A DNA stretch of 64,000 bases from Trinickia dinghuensis (GCF_003367175.1 NZ_QRGA01000024.1:1-64000), one strand, 5' to 3'. Counted from the first letter of the stretch, positions 33,679-43,228 are shown. Made by a program: numbers and translations. The notes: a model not told the origin generated them from the sequence alone.

Positions 33679-36324
33679 TCAAAGCTTGCCAGCCACGTCT
33701 CCTAAGAGTCGCGTGAACCCATCATCGCCCATGTCCAGGATCGTCCCCCACAGCGCGAAACTGATGGCCGAGCGAGCCACTTTCCACGGCCTTTCAAATT
33801 CTCTGGCTGGAAACCGGCCGGCCCGTACAGATTCCAAGCGCTGCCCGGTTCGCTTGACGAGCATGTCGGCCGCCTGTTGACCACTGACCGGATACTTCTG
33901 CTTGTAGTCGCTGGCCGACATCGCACCGAGATAGGCCATATGGAAGGCTTGGGCAACGGGCAGCTCATTGACCAGCGCACGGGTCAGATCAGCCACCTCT
34001 TCGGTATCCCGTGGCTCGGGCCAGCCGCGCTCCTCTGCGAGAAAATTGAGGTACTCGACGACCTCGCCGCGGGCGATTTCAAGCGTGAGCGGTTGAACCT
34101 CCTCGCGCCACGCCTTCGGTATCGTGCCGTTCAGGGCGCGCAGACGTTCGACTAGGAACTCGCACGACGGCGAGAGGCGCCACCTGATGCTGTCGAAACG
34201 CCATCCCGTAAGCTCACCGTCCTTGAAGGCGAATGCGTCAATGCTCGTTTTCGGATGGACGGTGACAAGCCCTGTTTTCAGAAGATCAAACAGGATGCGC
34301 CGACAACTTACGACCGGGGCGAACGGGATCGCGCTCGCTTTGAACGGCGGCAGATCGTCGTCGCCTGGTTCGGCATTCGCACATCTCAAGAGCGCAAGCA
34401 ACGCCACCGCCGAACGCAACGAGATGTCGGCTGGTTCAATGCTACCCTCCACAAGCGCAGGGTAGCGCGACAGTTCTTCGCGAATCATCCGCCGTTTAGC
34501 CGCATCCACGTCTTCGCACCGTTTTCGAGCGCTTTCAAGCGCGCTTTCGAGCTGTGCCTTGCGCTCCGACGCGCTTGCCGGAAATTGCAAAACAAAACCG
34601 GCGATCTCCTCCAAAAATTGCGCGTCGGCGGACGTTTTGCAGAGCAGAAGCGAGTTGAAGATCGCGGAGCCGTTTTCGGGCTGATTGGCTAGGGTTCGCT
34701 GATAGGCGGCTCGAGCTGTCGCATCTTTTTTCATCCACTGGGCGCCTAGTCCGAGATCGAACTGGACGTCGGGCCGATTGTCGCTCTGCGAGACAATATC
34801 GATCAACTGATAGAACTCGTTGCGTACCTCTCTCGAACGCAGTTCGTCGAGGACTCTTTCAACTATGTCGTAGCCGCTTGGCGCGGGCACCGGGGTATCT
34901 TTGAGCCAGTCTATGACGCCAGCCGCGAAGCGCCGGATCGATTCGGTTTCGCGGCAAGCCAGATCGACTGTCAGTTCCCCGTGAGTCACTGCGTACTTGT
35001 CTTGATTGCTGGCCCACTCCGAGGCGATCCATTGCCGCCCGATCGTAGCCCAGTCCGGATCCGCGCGATGAGCGCGAATGGCGGTGTGCAGGGAGAGTAA
35101 TCGTCCGCTGAACTCCGCTTCGTAACCCGCGATGTCGCCGAGAACTTCGGCGAGACCATCCCAGAACGAAGTCGGTAGATCTGCGACCTCGACGCCCGCA
35201 TCGGTCTGCTCGTCTATTTTCAAGTTTGCATGGCAGGCCCGAAAAAAAAGACTGGCGCACCCATGCGATGCGGTACCGAGCCTCGTGAGAAGCGGCCGTA
35301 CGTCGCCGCATGACCAAGCATGTGCCCAGGTATCCCACCCGGCTCCCTCGATTGGCGCCGTGTCGTTTGAGAGATCGTACGCCTCGAAGCCGGGCCCATA
35401 GCCTTGCGCCCACCGCGCATCAAGATAGCGGTCACCAAGTTCACTCACACGCTCCGGGGCAACTCGGCAGGCGGCCTCAAGCGCGGCCAGGCATGCGATC
35501 ACGCGATTCTCTCTGTCCAACGATGCGTCACCAAGCAGACGATCGAATCCCGACATCGCGTCGGACCCATTCTGTTCGATCGCGACAATGCACCGCGCGA
35601 GTTCGATGTGAAAGAGAAGGTTGCTCGATGGGTCAAAACTGCTGCGCTCGCGTACCTCAAGCTGGTTCAGGTACTCGAGCGCCTCGGCCGGTTGCCCTGC
35701 ATTCGCCGCGACCTTCGCAGCCTCCCAGATGTAACGAGGCGCCGGTGACCGGTTCGGCATTGCTTTGAGCAATGCGTATTGCTCGGCCGCGTCGACGTCG
35801 TCAATCTGCCTCTCAAGCAGGACTGCGAGGCGGATAAACTGATTGGCTGGGTGAAGCTCGAGGAGGCGCTCAACGTCACATCGGCGTTGCTCCCTGTTCT
35901 CAGAATCGGTGGGCCAGAATCCTTGGCTCCGGGCGACTGCGGCAATCAGCGGTACCGAGTCGGCAGCGATCACCGCCTGCAACCGCGGCCAGATCGCCTC
36001 CATGTCAGCGCGCCGCCGCTTATAGTCGGAATCGACGACAATTAGATTAGATAACAGGCCGAGACCGTCTTCCTCGAGATCGTCTCCGAGTTCAAAGAGC
36101 CGGGTTCGCGCCTCGTCGTAGTTCCCCGTCAGCCACTCGCAGTAGGCCATCTTCGTTGCGACACGCGCATTCGTGAGGTCAAGCTGGCAGTATCCGGAAA
36201 GCGCTTCGCTATATTGGGCAGAGACTAGGCATGCGTCGGCAGCGCTCTCCGGACCCGCTTCCGGATCCGGCTGTACTTTTCTCTCAAGCAGGGAGGACAG
36301 GGTAGAAAATTCTGTATGTTTCAT
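33679..36324 (-). CDS. Large helical-repeat (TPR-like) protein, unknown function
   Basis: An 881-aa soluble protein from the ATG at 36324 (an ATG at 36345 would add seven residues). The first 600 residues are tandem helices with TPR-like spacing (for example Y-S-E-A-L-S-G-Y-C-Q-L-D, Y-D-E-A-R-T-R-L-F-E-L-G, P-A-E-A-L-E-Y-L-N-Q-L). The C-terminal 150 residues form a compact domain (W-R-F-D-S-I-R-W-R-L-S-P, L-N-F-L-A-E-E-R-G-W-P-E-P). No catalytic motif is visible. It lies next to Abi-type genes and may be a sensor or adaptor of a defence system. Confidence 0.7.
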   Translation of the reverse strand: MKHTEFSTLSSLLERKVQPDPEAGPESAADACLVSAQYSEALSGYCQLDLTNARVATKMAYCEWLTGNYDEARTRLFELGDDLEEDGLGLLSNLIVVDSDYKRRRADMEAIWPRLQAVIAADSVPLIAAVARSQGFWPTDSENREQRRCDVERLLELHPANQFIRLAVLLERQIDDVDAAEQYALLKAMPNRSPAPRYIWEAAKVAANAGQPAEALEYLNQLEVRERSSFDPSSNLLFHIELARCIVAIEQNGSDAMSGFDRLLGDASLDRENRVIACLAALEAACRVAPERVSELGDRYLDARWAQGYGPGFEAYDLSNDTAPIEGAGWDTWAHAWSCGDVRPLLTRLGTASHGCASLFFRACHANLKIDEQTDAGVEVADLPTSFWDGLAEVLGDIAGYEAEFSGRLLSLHTAIRAHRADPDWATIGRQWIASEWASNQDKYAVTHGELTVDLACRETESIRRFAAGVIDWLKDTPVPAPSGYDIVERVLDELRSREVRNEFYQLIDIVSQSDNRPDVQFDLGLGAQWMKKDATARAAYQRTLANQPENGSAIFNSLLLCKTSADAQFLEEIAGFVLQFPASASERKAQLESALESARKRCEDVDAAKRRMIREELSRYPALVEGSIEPADISLRSAVALLALLRCANAEPGDDDLPPFKASAIPFAPVVSCRRILFDLLKTGLVTVHPKTSIDAFAFKDGELTGWRFDSIRWRLSPSCEFLVERLRALNGTIPKAWREEVQPLTLEIARGEVVEYLNFLAEERGWPEPRDTEEVADLTRALVNELPVAQAFHMAYLGAMSASDYKQKYPVSGQQAADMLVKRTGQRLESVRAGRFPAREFERPWKVARSAISFALWGTILDMGDDGFTRLLGDVAGKL

Positions 36325-36670
36325 GTATCCGGAGCGGTGGTTCATGCTTCACATGCACAGGGACTCGGAGCTGTGACCGGTCGCATAACGGTTGCTCGCG
36401 CGTACGAATAGATTTCGAGCACAAGGCCAGCGCCAATTCGCTTGCACGAAAGAGCGTGCAGCGGGAAATTTTACAAGGTTTCCCCGCGCACATTGATGCC
36501 GCATAGAGAGCGCGACGCGATGGCGCCGAGTGCCGCCAACGAACGACGTCGATGCGGACTGCATAAATCGGCAGTCGGCCGCTTTCAGTCGTTCGACATC
36601 AGTCCGTTTATCGTTAACAATCGAGTTGCAGCGAGGCGACGAACGTTTTCGTGGGATACACGGGGAAAGT
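36325..36670. other. Divergent intergenic region
   Basis: Spacer between the TPR-like gene (minus) and the gene at 36671 (plus). I see no confident promoter, dyad or small gene. Confidence 0.5.
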
Positions 36671-37504
36671 ATGCGTGACGAGTTGATGACCGAAGCGTTG
36701 TGTTGGGAACTTGAAAAGATGATCACGGCGGAGTACGCACGTGAAGTAAAGGCTACCGCGGACTGGGTCTTCTATTGCCCGCATGAGATCTGCCTAACGA
36801 ACGTGCATACTCGAACGCAGAAGAATACATATTTCGCGGCTCGCCCGAGACACGTCAGCGGATGTCCGGATGAGGCGCCTTCATCAGAGCCCTCCGCGAT
36901 TCCCGGTGCACCGAAGCGCAAACCTGTGCAAGTCAGGGAGAAGCCAATACCCAACCTGCTGGGGCCACAGCCTGCGTTAAAGCAAAAGTCCCACGCGCCT
37001 ACAAAAGAAGAACTGCTGCAGCTATCCCGAGCAGTGCGATATATTCCAGCGCTACACCCCGGCACGCTGGAAGAAGTCGTTGACGCCTGGATCCGGATTG
37101 CGCCGGAGGAACGAGACCACCGAGCACTGACAATTGGCAATCAGGAGCTGACCTACAAAAGTGCTTTCAGATTCTTAGGTGGGGCTTCTGATGACGTGGA
37201 CTCGCTGGCTCCCGACCGACGGATCATTTTCGGTGCCGCGACTGTAGAGAGATGGAAGCAGTGGATCCTAGTGAAGAGCAGAAAGAAGTTCTCGGCTGGA
37301 GAGGCAATGGTGCCTCTGCGTCTGGCGGTGAAGCAAGACGAGGCGCCCTGCTGGCTCACTGAAGTTGTCGATCGGCCGGCGACACTCTTCTGGCATGGCG
37401 TGATACCCGAGTTGGCCGCGAAGAAGGACGCGTACCGGTTAGAAGTCGATTTCGATTTGCTTCATGCTGGCTTCACAGTTCGGGCCGGCCATTTGACGCC
37501 TTGA
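36671..37504 (+). CDS. Unknown protein with N-terminal Cys/His cluster
   Basis: A 277-aa protein; ATG at 36671 follows GGGGAAAG, which beats earlier in-frame starts. C36-P-H-E-I-C41 and H61-V-S-G-C65 around a Y-F-A-A-R-P-R segment form a candidate Zn site similar in pattern to CoiA-type and related DNA-linked proteins (C-x-x-C ... yF ... H-x2-G-C). A Pro/Lys linker follows, then a C-terminal beta-rich region. It sits between the defence-like genes and the replication block and has its own promoter region. Function unknown. Confidence 0.65.
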   Translation: MRDELMTEALCWELEKMITAEYAREVKATADWVFYCPHEICLTNVHTRTQKNTYFAARPRHVSGCPDEAPSSEPSAIPGAPKRKPVQVREKPIPNLLGPQPALKQKSHAPTKEELLQLSRAVRYIPALHPGTLEEVVDAWIRIAPEERDHRALTIGNQELTYKSAFRFLGGASDDVDSLAPDRRIIFGAATVERWKQWILVKSRKKFSAGEAMVPLRLAVKQDEAPCWLTEVVDRPATLFWHGVIPELAAKKDAYRLEVDFDLLHAGFTVRAGHLTP

Positions 37505-37608
37505 CACCCACCTCGCCAATCAAGGCGATCGGTCGAGGGCAGGAGCGCTGTTTGGCTCACCGCGCCGTCTGTGCAACTCCTTCCTCCATTCAACGAGCGA
37601 GACCATGG

Positions 37609-38862
37609 CTAATACGTCACCATGGCATTGCTCCATGCGCGCAGCGTAACGTCTCGTCGTGCTGCCCTTGACCGCGGTCGGCGCCTCTGTTTTGACGGCA
37701 GCGGTTTGCTCGCCAATATCGCGGTCGCGTCAATCTTGCCACGCTTCCGCCCCCGCCTTACCGATTCATCCTTCGGTCGAAGACTTGGCCAGATCGTACG
37801 GTCCTCGTCGCGCTTCACGGAATGAATGTAGAAATCCGGTTTTGCGATGTACGCCGCCACCCTCGTTTCGAGGTTATGACGCGTCTTGTCATCGTGGTAC
37901 CTCACCGAACCAATTCCACGCTGGTCGTATCGCTGAGCATTGCAGTTGAAGTAGATACCCTTGCATTTCGTGATTTCCGTTTTCCAGTGCTCGCCAAGTT
38001 CTCTCGCGATGTCAACGTCACCGTGCAACACGTCCCCGTTCACGAACACCAGCGCGTGGTAATGCAGTCCCTTCTCGACGCCGAACTCGAGCTTCAGTAC
38101 GCAGCCCAGGTACGCTCCTTCGAGCCGCTTGCAGCGCTTGATGTAGCGTCGAAACGCAATCCGATGGCTACGCACATCCTCGTAGCTAATCGACGCGCTA
38201 CACGCCTTCAGATAGCTCAGATCCACCCGAATCACCAACAGGTGGTGATACTTAGCTTGTAAAGCGCGGACGAGGCGGATCAAAGATCGGTAGTTCGCAA
38301 CAGCAGGTCGCAAGTAACGTCCGAGCAGCTTCCGAAACGCATCGCCACGCCCCTCATCCCGGATGGTCTTCACCGCTTCATCTAGTCTCACCGCCAAGGC
38401 CTTCAACTCGTCGTCGGTCAGAACGTGCCGCATGCTTGCCTGCCGGCGCATCTCGAACGCTGACAACAACCCAGCCGCTTCATCGCCGTCTTCGTCATGG
38501 TATACGATTCGATAAAACAGATCGACGAAAGGATTCAGTCGAACGATAGGATACTCATGCACGATGTATTTCAAATCGATCTTCAAACATGCAAGGAAGT
38601 CGTCGCCAACAGACTTCGGCACCAGCTTTACTCGCCTAGGCAGACACGGCAACGTGTTCTCAGCGAGCTTGACCGAGAACAGTGATCGTTGCGATTCGAT
38701 TATGTCCTTCGTGCATGCAGCGATACGCGACACGTCGCGCGAAACTGTTCCTACTGCACCCACATGATCTTCCTCGAAACGATCCTTCGCCGAGTAGATT
38801 GCTTTGTCGAGCAACAGTTTCGCAATCTCCGTATTGCTTCGTCTCTCTACGACCGTCTTCAT
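37609..38862 (-). CDS. Inovirus Gp2-like replication protein
   Basis: A 417-aa basic protein of the inovirus-type Gp2 / YagK family. The core G-L-H267-Y-H269-A-L-V-F-V-N-G, E-H-W and I-Y-F-N-C-N motifs are characteristic; the HYH triplet is compatible with a HUH-type metal site of a rolling-circle initiator, though a catalytic tyrosine cannot be fixed by eye. The C-terminal 60 residues are strongly basic. Such proteins occur on islands with AlpA and DUF3987 genes. Preceded by a 470-bp spacer with a hairpin at 38985-39002. Confidence 0.8.
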   Translation of the reverse strand: MKTVVERRSNTEIAKLLLDKAIYSAKDRFEEDHVGAVGTVSRDVSRIAACTKDIIESQRSLFSVKLAENTLPCLPRRVKLVPKSVGDDFLACLKIDLKYIVHEYPIVRLNPFVDLFYRIVYHDEDGDEAAGLLSAFEMRRQASMRHVLTDDELKALAVRLDEAVKTIRDEGRGDAFRKLLGRYLRPAVANYRSLIRLVRALQAKYHHLLVIRVDLSYLKACSASISYEDVRSHRIAFRRYIKRCKRLEGAYLGCVLKLEFGVEKGLHYHALVFVNGDVLHGDVDIARELGEHWKTEITKCKGIYFNCNAQRYDQRGIGSVRYHDDKTRHNLETRVAAYIAKPDFYIHSVKRDEDRTIWPSLRPKDESVRRGRKRGKIDATAILASKPLPSKQRRRPRSRAARRDVTLRAWSNAMVTY

Positions 38863-39333
38863 TTGGCTTAGCTCGTCTGTTTCTTGATCTCTCTCAAGCC
38901 CGAAGAGGCAGATGCCATGACATTCCGGTGCGAGCGCTTCACGCTCACGTGTCAGTCGTCGGCACTACCTCGAAGCCAATGTCACCGTCACTCTGGTGAC
39001 GGAACGTAGAGAGAAGAACTGTTCCCTAATGGGGGATAGGAAAAGAACCGGAATTACTTCAACATCCCCGCTTCGTCATCGGCGGGATTCCGTTCTGTGA
39101 TCTCTTCGTTGATGCCGGGTAATCACATACATGGTGAAGTGGTCGACTTAGTGTTTTCGGGTTCTTCACATCATCGCGTCGACGCGGTGTCGCTTGCCTA
39201 CTTGCGACTCTCTCCCGTTCACGATACGCAGCGCCTGCCAGATCAGAGTTAGTAACGGTGCCTCATCTATGTCATGCACCCCGGCAGCGTGCGGCGCTAC
39301 GCAGCACCGCCACGCCCACCGCCGATGCCGCCG
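38863..39333. other. Spacer upstream of Gp2-like gene
   Basis: No gene supported. A perfect hairpin CCGTCAC (38985-38991), loop TCTG, GTGACGG (38996-39002) is present about 125 bp before the start; it could be a regulatory or replication element. Confidence 0.5.
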
Positions 39334-39732
39334 CTATCCCTTCACTCCTCCGCTGTCACTGTTGCCACTGGTTGCTAACTCCTTAACCCTTGTTCCACAG
39401 CTTGGGCATTCTACGAATGCGACCTTCAATTCCCTCCGCACAATTGACATCTGCGTCTTGAGCGTTTGCGCAGCGATCTCCAGACGATTTTTGTTCAGCA
39501 GCTCGACAAGCTGCTCAAACGATGCCCCTTCGTTTCGCTTCGCTTCGAGCACGGGAAACAGCTCGCGCACGACTTCAATCACCGTGTACCTCTTTGGGGG
39601 CCTGAAAGCCTGTAAGCCAGACCGAAGCGCGTTGATGTCGACTTCGCCGACCGCACGCTTCGAGCTGTCGCCTCGCGCGCTCGACATCGTTTCACCCATC
39701 GGGGCATGCCCCGCATTTCCGTTCATGTTCAT
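39334..39732 (-). CDS. Small HTH-like protein, unknown
   Basis: A 132-aa protein starting at ATG 39732 after GAGGGCGAAC. The middle (about 50-100) is helical (V-V-R-E-L-F-P-V-L-E-A-K-R, F-E-Q-L-V-E-L-L-N-K-N-R-L-E-I, T-L-K-T-Q-M-S-I-V-R-R-E-L), the pattern of a small DNA-binding accessory protein of mobile elements. A C-P-S-C-G motif at about 109-113 follows. It lies between the two Gp2-like genes. Possibly an accessory to replication or mobilisation. Confidence 0.65.
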   Translation of the reverse strand: MNMNGNAGHAPMGETMSSARGDSSKRAVGEVDINALRSGLQAFRPPKRYTVIEVVRELFPVLEAKRNEGASFEQLVELLNKNRLEIAAQTLKTQMSIVRRELKVAFVECPSCGTRVKELATSGNSDSGGVKG

Positions 39733-40020
39733 GTTCGCCCTCTAGAAATTTCTCGGGCACCGCTATCGTTTGATAGGCGGCACCCAAGGTGTCCACCATT
39801 CGTTGAACTCGCAGATACGTCCTATTGACGTTCCAGCCACCGTGAACCAATCGTGCTACGGCATGCAGCGCGAACACTGCGACTCGTTACCGGCTCGCCG
39901 ACACCCAGCATCCGGGAGCCAGCGCCACCGCGTGTGGTACAAGAAGCAGGAACAAGCGGTTGCCGCCGGACGCGCCCGAGAGCCTTGTCACACAAGGCAA
40001 ATGGGTAACTTGGATATGCC
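39733..40020. other. Spacer
   Basis: No gene or clear signal seen between the small HTH-like gene and the end of the second Gp2-like gene. Confidence 0.4.
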
Positions 40021-41220
40021 TCATTGGCCCGTCCCCCACCCCCAACCGGTATTTGGAGGACTTCGCATTGCCTTCAGCACGCGTCCCATGCCGAACCGCT
40101 TGCATTTTTTGATAGGCTTCGCTGACACATATCGCTCACGTCGGGCCATGCTGCGAAAGAAGCGCATCATTGCCTCGATCTTCGCCTCGTCGCGGCAAGT
40201 AACACTCCAGGTTCGCCATGGCCCATCTTCGGATTCGCGAATCGAATGGTTCAGGTAACGGAATTGCCCCTGCCCTTTCGTGATGGTATTCACCCAGTAT
40301 TCTCCAACCGAGCCCGCCAACCACGGACTCACCGCGTTCCTCGAGCCAGCAAACAGGAACACAACACGCAGGTAATAGCCCCCTATGCGTGACCATTCGA
40401 TTCTCCAGACGCAACCGACCATATCCCCGAAAATTGACGGCTTCTTTCGCATGTTGTCGAGGAGTCGGTCACGATCCTTAACCAGTTGGGATGCGTCAAA
40501 ATCCGTCGGAAATTCGTGCTCTCCCCCCCCAATCTCACGACCATACAGAGCATCCATATCGTCCACCGCTTCTTGCGCCAGCGCCGTCTCGATCTCGCTC
40601 AAACGCGATTCGTCAACGCACGACTTCGCGTAGAAGAGTTCCATGTCAACGGGAATAAGAACGTCATGGTGTTCGAACTGGCTCTCGATGTAGCGCTGAA
40701 GACGCTTCTCGTTCCCGTCGCTGATGCTTTCCCAGTTGTTCGTCTGCGCTACGGTGTCTTGGCTCTCGCCCTGCTCTCGCAAAAACACAAGGAAGTCGCC
40801 GAACACTTCCGCCTCGATCCGATCACCATCAAATTGGAGGGTCGGTCCATTCAGTATGCAATGGCGAATCTCATGCCTAGCAAAGCACTCAAAGAACAGA
40901 CGCAGGAGCGGCGAATAGTGGACAGCGCGCGAATACAGCGCTGCCATCGCATGCAACGTGCCGAAGTACCCCGCTAGCGACGACGCAGCAATGACTTTTT
41001 TCCGGCCGTTCGCCACGATGATCTTGAACGCTGGGTCTCCGGTTCTGATCGTGCGGTGCATGAACCGCACCAGATTGGGCAGAGAACGCGAATCTCGGCC
41101 AATTGATAACCTAGTTCCATCTTTAAACCGCACGCTGTTGTGCGTCATGTCGAGGCCGCGAGCATCAAGCACCGGATCACCATCCTGCTCCATCTCGAAC
41201 CATTCTCGTTTTGCTGCCAT
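40021..41220 (-). CDS. Second Gp2-like protein, diverged
   Basis: A 399-aa protein, start ATG 41220 with AAAGGAAAT upstream. The C-terminal third has G-G-Y-Y-L-R-V-V-F-L-F (about 280-290), then G-E-Y-W and F-R-Y-L-N, aligning by eye with the Gp2 core of the gene at 37609, but the HYH pair is replaced by Y-Y-L-R. It may therefore lack metal-dependent nicking and act as a regulator or inactive paralogue. The N-terminal region differs entirely. Three palindromes lie just upstream. Confidence 0.6.
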   Translation of the reverse strand: MAAKREWFEMEQDGDPVLDARGLDMTHNSVRFKDGTRLSIGRDSRSLPNLVRFMHRTIRTGDPAFKIIVANGRKKVIAASSLAGYFGTLHAMAALYSRAVHYSPLLRLFFECFARHEIRHCILNGPTLQFDGDRIEAEVFGDFLVFLREQGESQDTVAQTNNWESISDGNEKRLQRYIESQFEHHDVLIPVDMELFYAKSCVDESRLSEIETALAQEAVDDMDALYGREIGGGEHEFPTDFDASQLVKDRDRLLDNMRKKPSIFGDMVGCVWRIEWSRIGGYYLRVVFLFAGSRNAVSPWLAGSVGEYWVNTITKGQGQFRYLNHSIRESEDGPWRTWSVTCRDEAKIEAMMRFFRSMARRERYVSAKPIKKCKRFGMGRVLKAMRSPPNTGWGWGTGQ

Positions 41221-41243
41221 GTCAATTTCCTTTTCGCGTCAGC

Positions 41244-41304
41244 TGCCACCCTGTGGCAACCGACGCAATCAACGTTGATCCGCACAGCCGTTCACTGCTG
41301 TGCG
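41244..41304. promoter_or_regulatory. Three closely spaced dyads upstream of the Gp2-like gene
   Basis: TGCCAC-CCT-GTGGCA (41244-41258), ATCAACGTTGAT (41268-41279) and CGCACAGC (41281-41288) / GCTGTGCG (41297-41304). Three perfect dyads in 61 bp directly upstream of a replication-type gene could be operators or an origin. No binding evidence. Confidence 0.5.
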
Positions 41305-41471
41305 ACTATTTTCTTACACCGACAAATCCTTCTTGACGATCGACAATTGATTAGCATTCCTAAATATATCTCGAATTGCTCACCGGACATTGCTTCGATT
41401 GCTACCGCCAAATTCCGATTGGTGAAGCAGCACAAGCACGGCATAAATGGCGCCGCCGCGCCCAGGCTCGA

Positions 41472-42791
41472 TCAGAACTGCGAGTGCAACGGCCAACGGT
41501 GGTACTGCGGGCGAAAGTAAGCCGGATTGAGTTCAATCCACGCTGACTTGCCGAGTGAAATTCGGGCGTAGTTCGAGGAACACAGTACCGTCAGCGCTCG
41601 TTCTACTGCTGCCTTACTCAAGCCCATCTCCGGTGCGTGTGCGCGCAGATCGCTACGTCTGAGAGACAGTGCCGCTGTTCGATATACGAACCCATGCAGC
41701 CATTCTTCAAGGCGGTCGGCTTCTTCGTATTCTCGTGGCACCGTCGGTTGCGGCATGAAGCGCAGCTTGTAGTGCTCCGTGAACCACGAACCTATGGCCT
41801 CGGCCCGCTCCAGTTCTTCTCCCGATACGTCGCCCGGGACACCCTCGAATACGTGCAATCCAGCCGCAATGCGCACGATGCTCTCGGGCTGCCTGGCGGC
41901 ATGTTCTTCGAATTGCTCAAGATCGCCGCCGCGCAGTCCACGAGTCCGGTAACCGTCTGCAATGCCCTTCTGGAGCCGCACAGCCTCAGGTCGAAGTTTG
42001 ACAAGCCCTCGTGTTGCACGTCCGCGCATGATGTCCAGCCAGAGATGGAGAAAATGGCGTGCAGTTTCGTCCCAGAGACGAGAATCGATCGGAACAAAAT
42101 TCAGTGCGACGGGTTCACCGGCGTATTCCGCGAACTGCGTGCGCGTCGCCAGTCCTTGCGCACGCAGACGCTTTCCATGCCTTTCGTCGAAAGCGATGCG
42201 GACATGTGGTTGAGTGAGCACGAGGCTCGTGAACCGCGGATCGCGAAGGATGTAGCGGCCAGACGTCGCACGGTCAACCGAGAAGGTCTGCCCATCGAAC
42301 AACTGGTTGCGAACGTTCGCGTAGCGGGCCATCGAGCCGGTCTGCGACGATGTGAACTCGTCGTCGTTTTCGTTGGCGACTGGATACTTCGCAAGCCCCT
42401 TCATCAACGCCGGCATTGAAGCGTTGTAGGTAATGTGTGTCTCGATAGGGTCTTCTCCATCGACCACGTTTGTGAGTTGTTCGCGCTGAAAGGCGTCCAT
42501 CTCGGCAAATACCGCCTTCTTCGCCTCGGTTTTACCGCAGCCTGACACCGCGCTGACCTCCGTATAGATGCCGTAAGGTCCTGTGCGACCGTGCGGCGAC
42601 AACATGTTCGCGACCGGATTGGCGTAAGCGATAGCGCCGTGAACCACCAATGGCCCAACGACCACCGACGGAATGCCGGTCGCGTCGACAAGAGGATCGT
42701 ATAGGCTGCGGGTTTTCGGTCCGAGGGCCTCCGTCGGAAAGCGCGCAGGATCGATTGGAAGATGGAAGCCGCGGTTGTATCGAGGGTACAT
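41472..42791 (-). CDS. DUF3987-like ATPase/helicase-primase protein
   Basis: A 439-aa protein. Near the N-terminus G-P-L-V-V-H-G-A-I-A-Y-A-N is followed by E-V-S-A-V-S-G83-C-G-K-T88, a P-loop, and later V-L-T-Q-P-H-V-R-I-A-F-D, as in the DUF3987 family of phage/island helicase-primase proteins. The C-terminal 90 residues look like a winged-helix. It starts one base after the AlpA-like gene's stop and is probably co-transcribed. Likely role is replication of the excised circle. Confidence 0.75.
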   Translation of the reverse strand: MYPRYNRGFHLPIDPARFPTEALGPKTRSLYDPLVDATGIPSVVVGPLVVHGAIAYANPVANMLSPHGRTGPYGIYTEVSAVSGCGKTEAKKAVFAEMDAFQREQLTNVVDGEDPIETHITYNASMPALMKGLAKYPVANENDDEFTSSQTGSMARYANVRNQLFDGQTFSVDRATSGRYILRDPRFTSLVLTQPHVRIAFDERHGKRLRAQGLATRTQFAEYAGEPVALNFVPIDSRLWDETARHFLHLWLDIMRGRATRGLVKLRPEAVRLQKGIADGYRTRGLRGGDLEQFEEHAARQPESIVRIAAGLHVFEGVPGDVSGEELERAEAIGSWFTEHYKLRFMPQPTVPREYEEADRLEEWLHGFVYRTAALSLRRSDLRAHAPEMGLSKAAVERALTVLCSSNYARISLGKSAWIELNPAYFRPQYHRWPLHSQF

Positions 42792-42792
42792 A

Positions 42793-43047
42793 TCACTCTC
42801 CCCCGATCAAGGCTCGGACTTGGTCGGCCTTCCAGTACAAGCGCCGGTTGGCTGCCTTCTTCGGAACAACAGAAAAGTAAGCGCCATCGCTGGAGTAGGC
42901 CTTGCGCAACGTCTGGGGGCGAAGACCGAGAAGATCGGCTGCCTCTTCGGTGGTGAGATATTCACGCTCAGATGCAGGCGTGAACGCATGGGCAACGATG
43001 CCACTCTGGGAAGCGGCCCGCCCGGTGTCGTGGGTAGGATTCATCAT
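42793..43047 (-). CDS. AlpA-like excisionase / HTH-17 DNA-binding protein
   Basis: An 84-aa protein with a MerR-like HTH at about 30-80 (Y-L-T-T-E-E-A-A-D-L-L-G-L-R-P-Q-T-L-R-K-A-Y), then N-R-R-L-Y-W-K-A-D-Q-V. AlpA-type proteins act as recombination directionality factors or activators of integrase genes on islands. ATG 43047 has GGAGAATTGA upstream. Direct repeats at 43229-43257 upstream are candidate binding sites. Confidence 0.85.
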   Translation of the reverse strand: MMNPTHDTGRAASQSGIVAHAFTPASEREYLTTEEAADLLGLRPQTLRKAYSSDGAYFSVVPKKAANRRLYWKADQVRALIGGE

Positions 43048-43228
43048 TCAATTCTCCATAAGCGATTGGTAATCGCGTGGTATGGAGCCGAGATTTCCCC
43101 GTACCGGCCGGTACTCGCTCCGTAACCAACGCGGAGCGAATACTGGTGGCAATCGAAACTTCCCGTCGCAAGGCGGGATCCTGCGTGTCAACGAATCCTT
43201 TTGATTTCAGCTAGTTACCAATTTCTTG

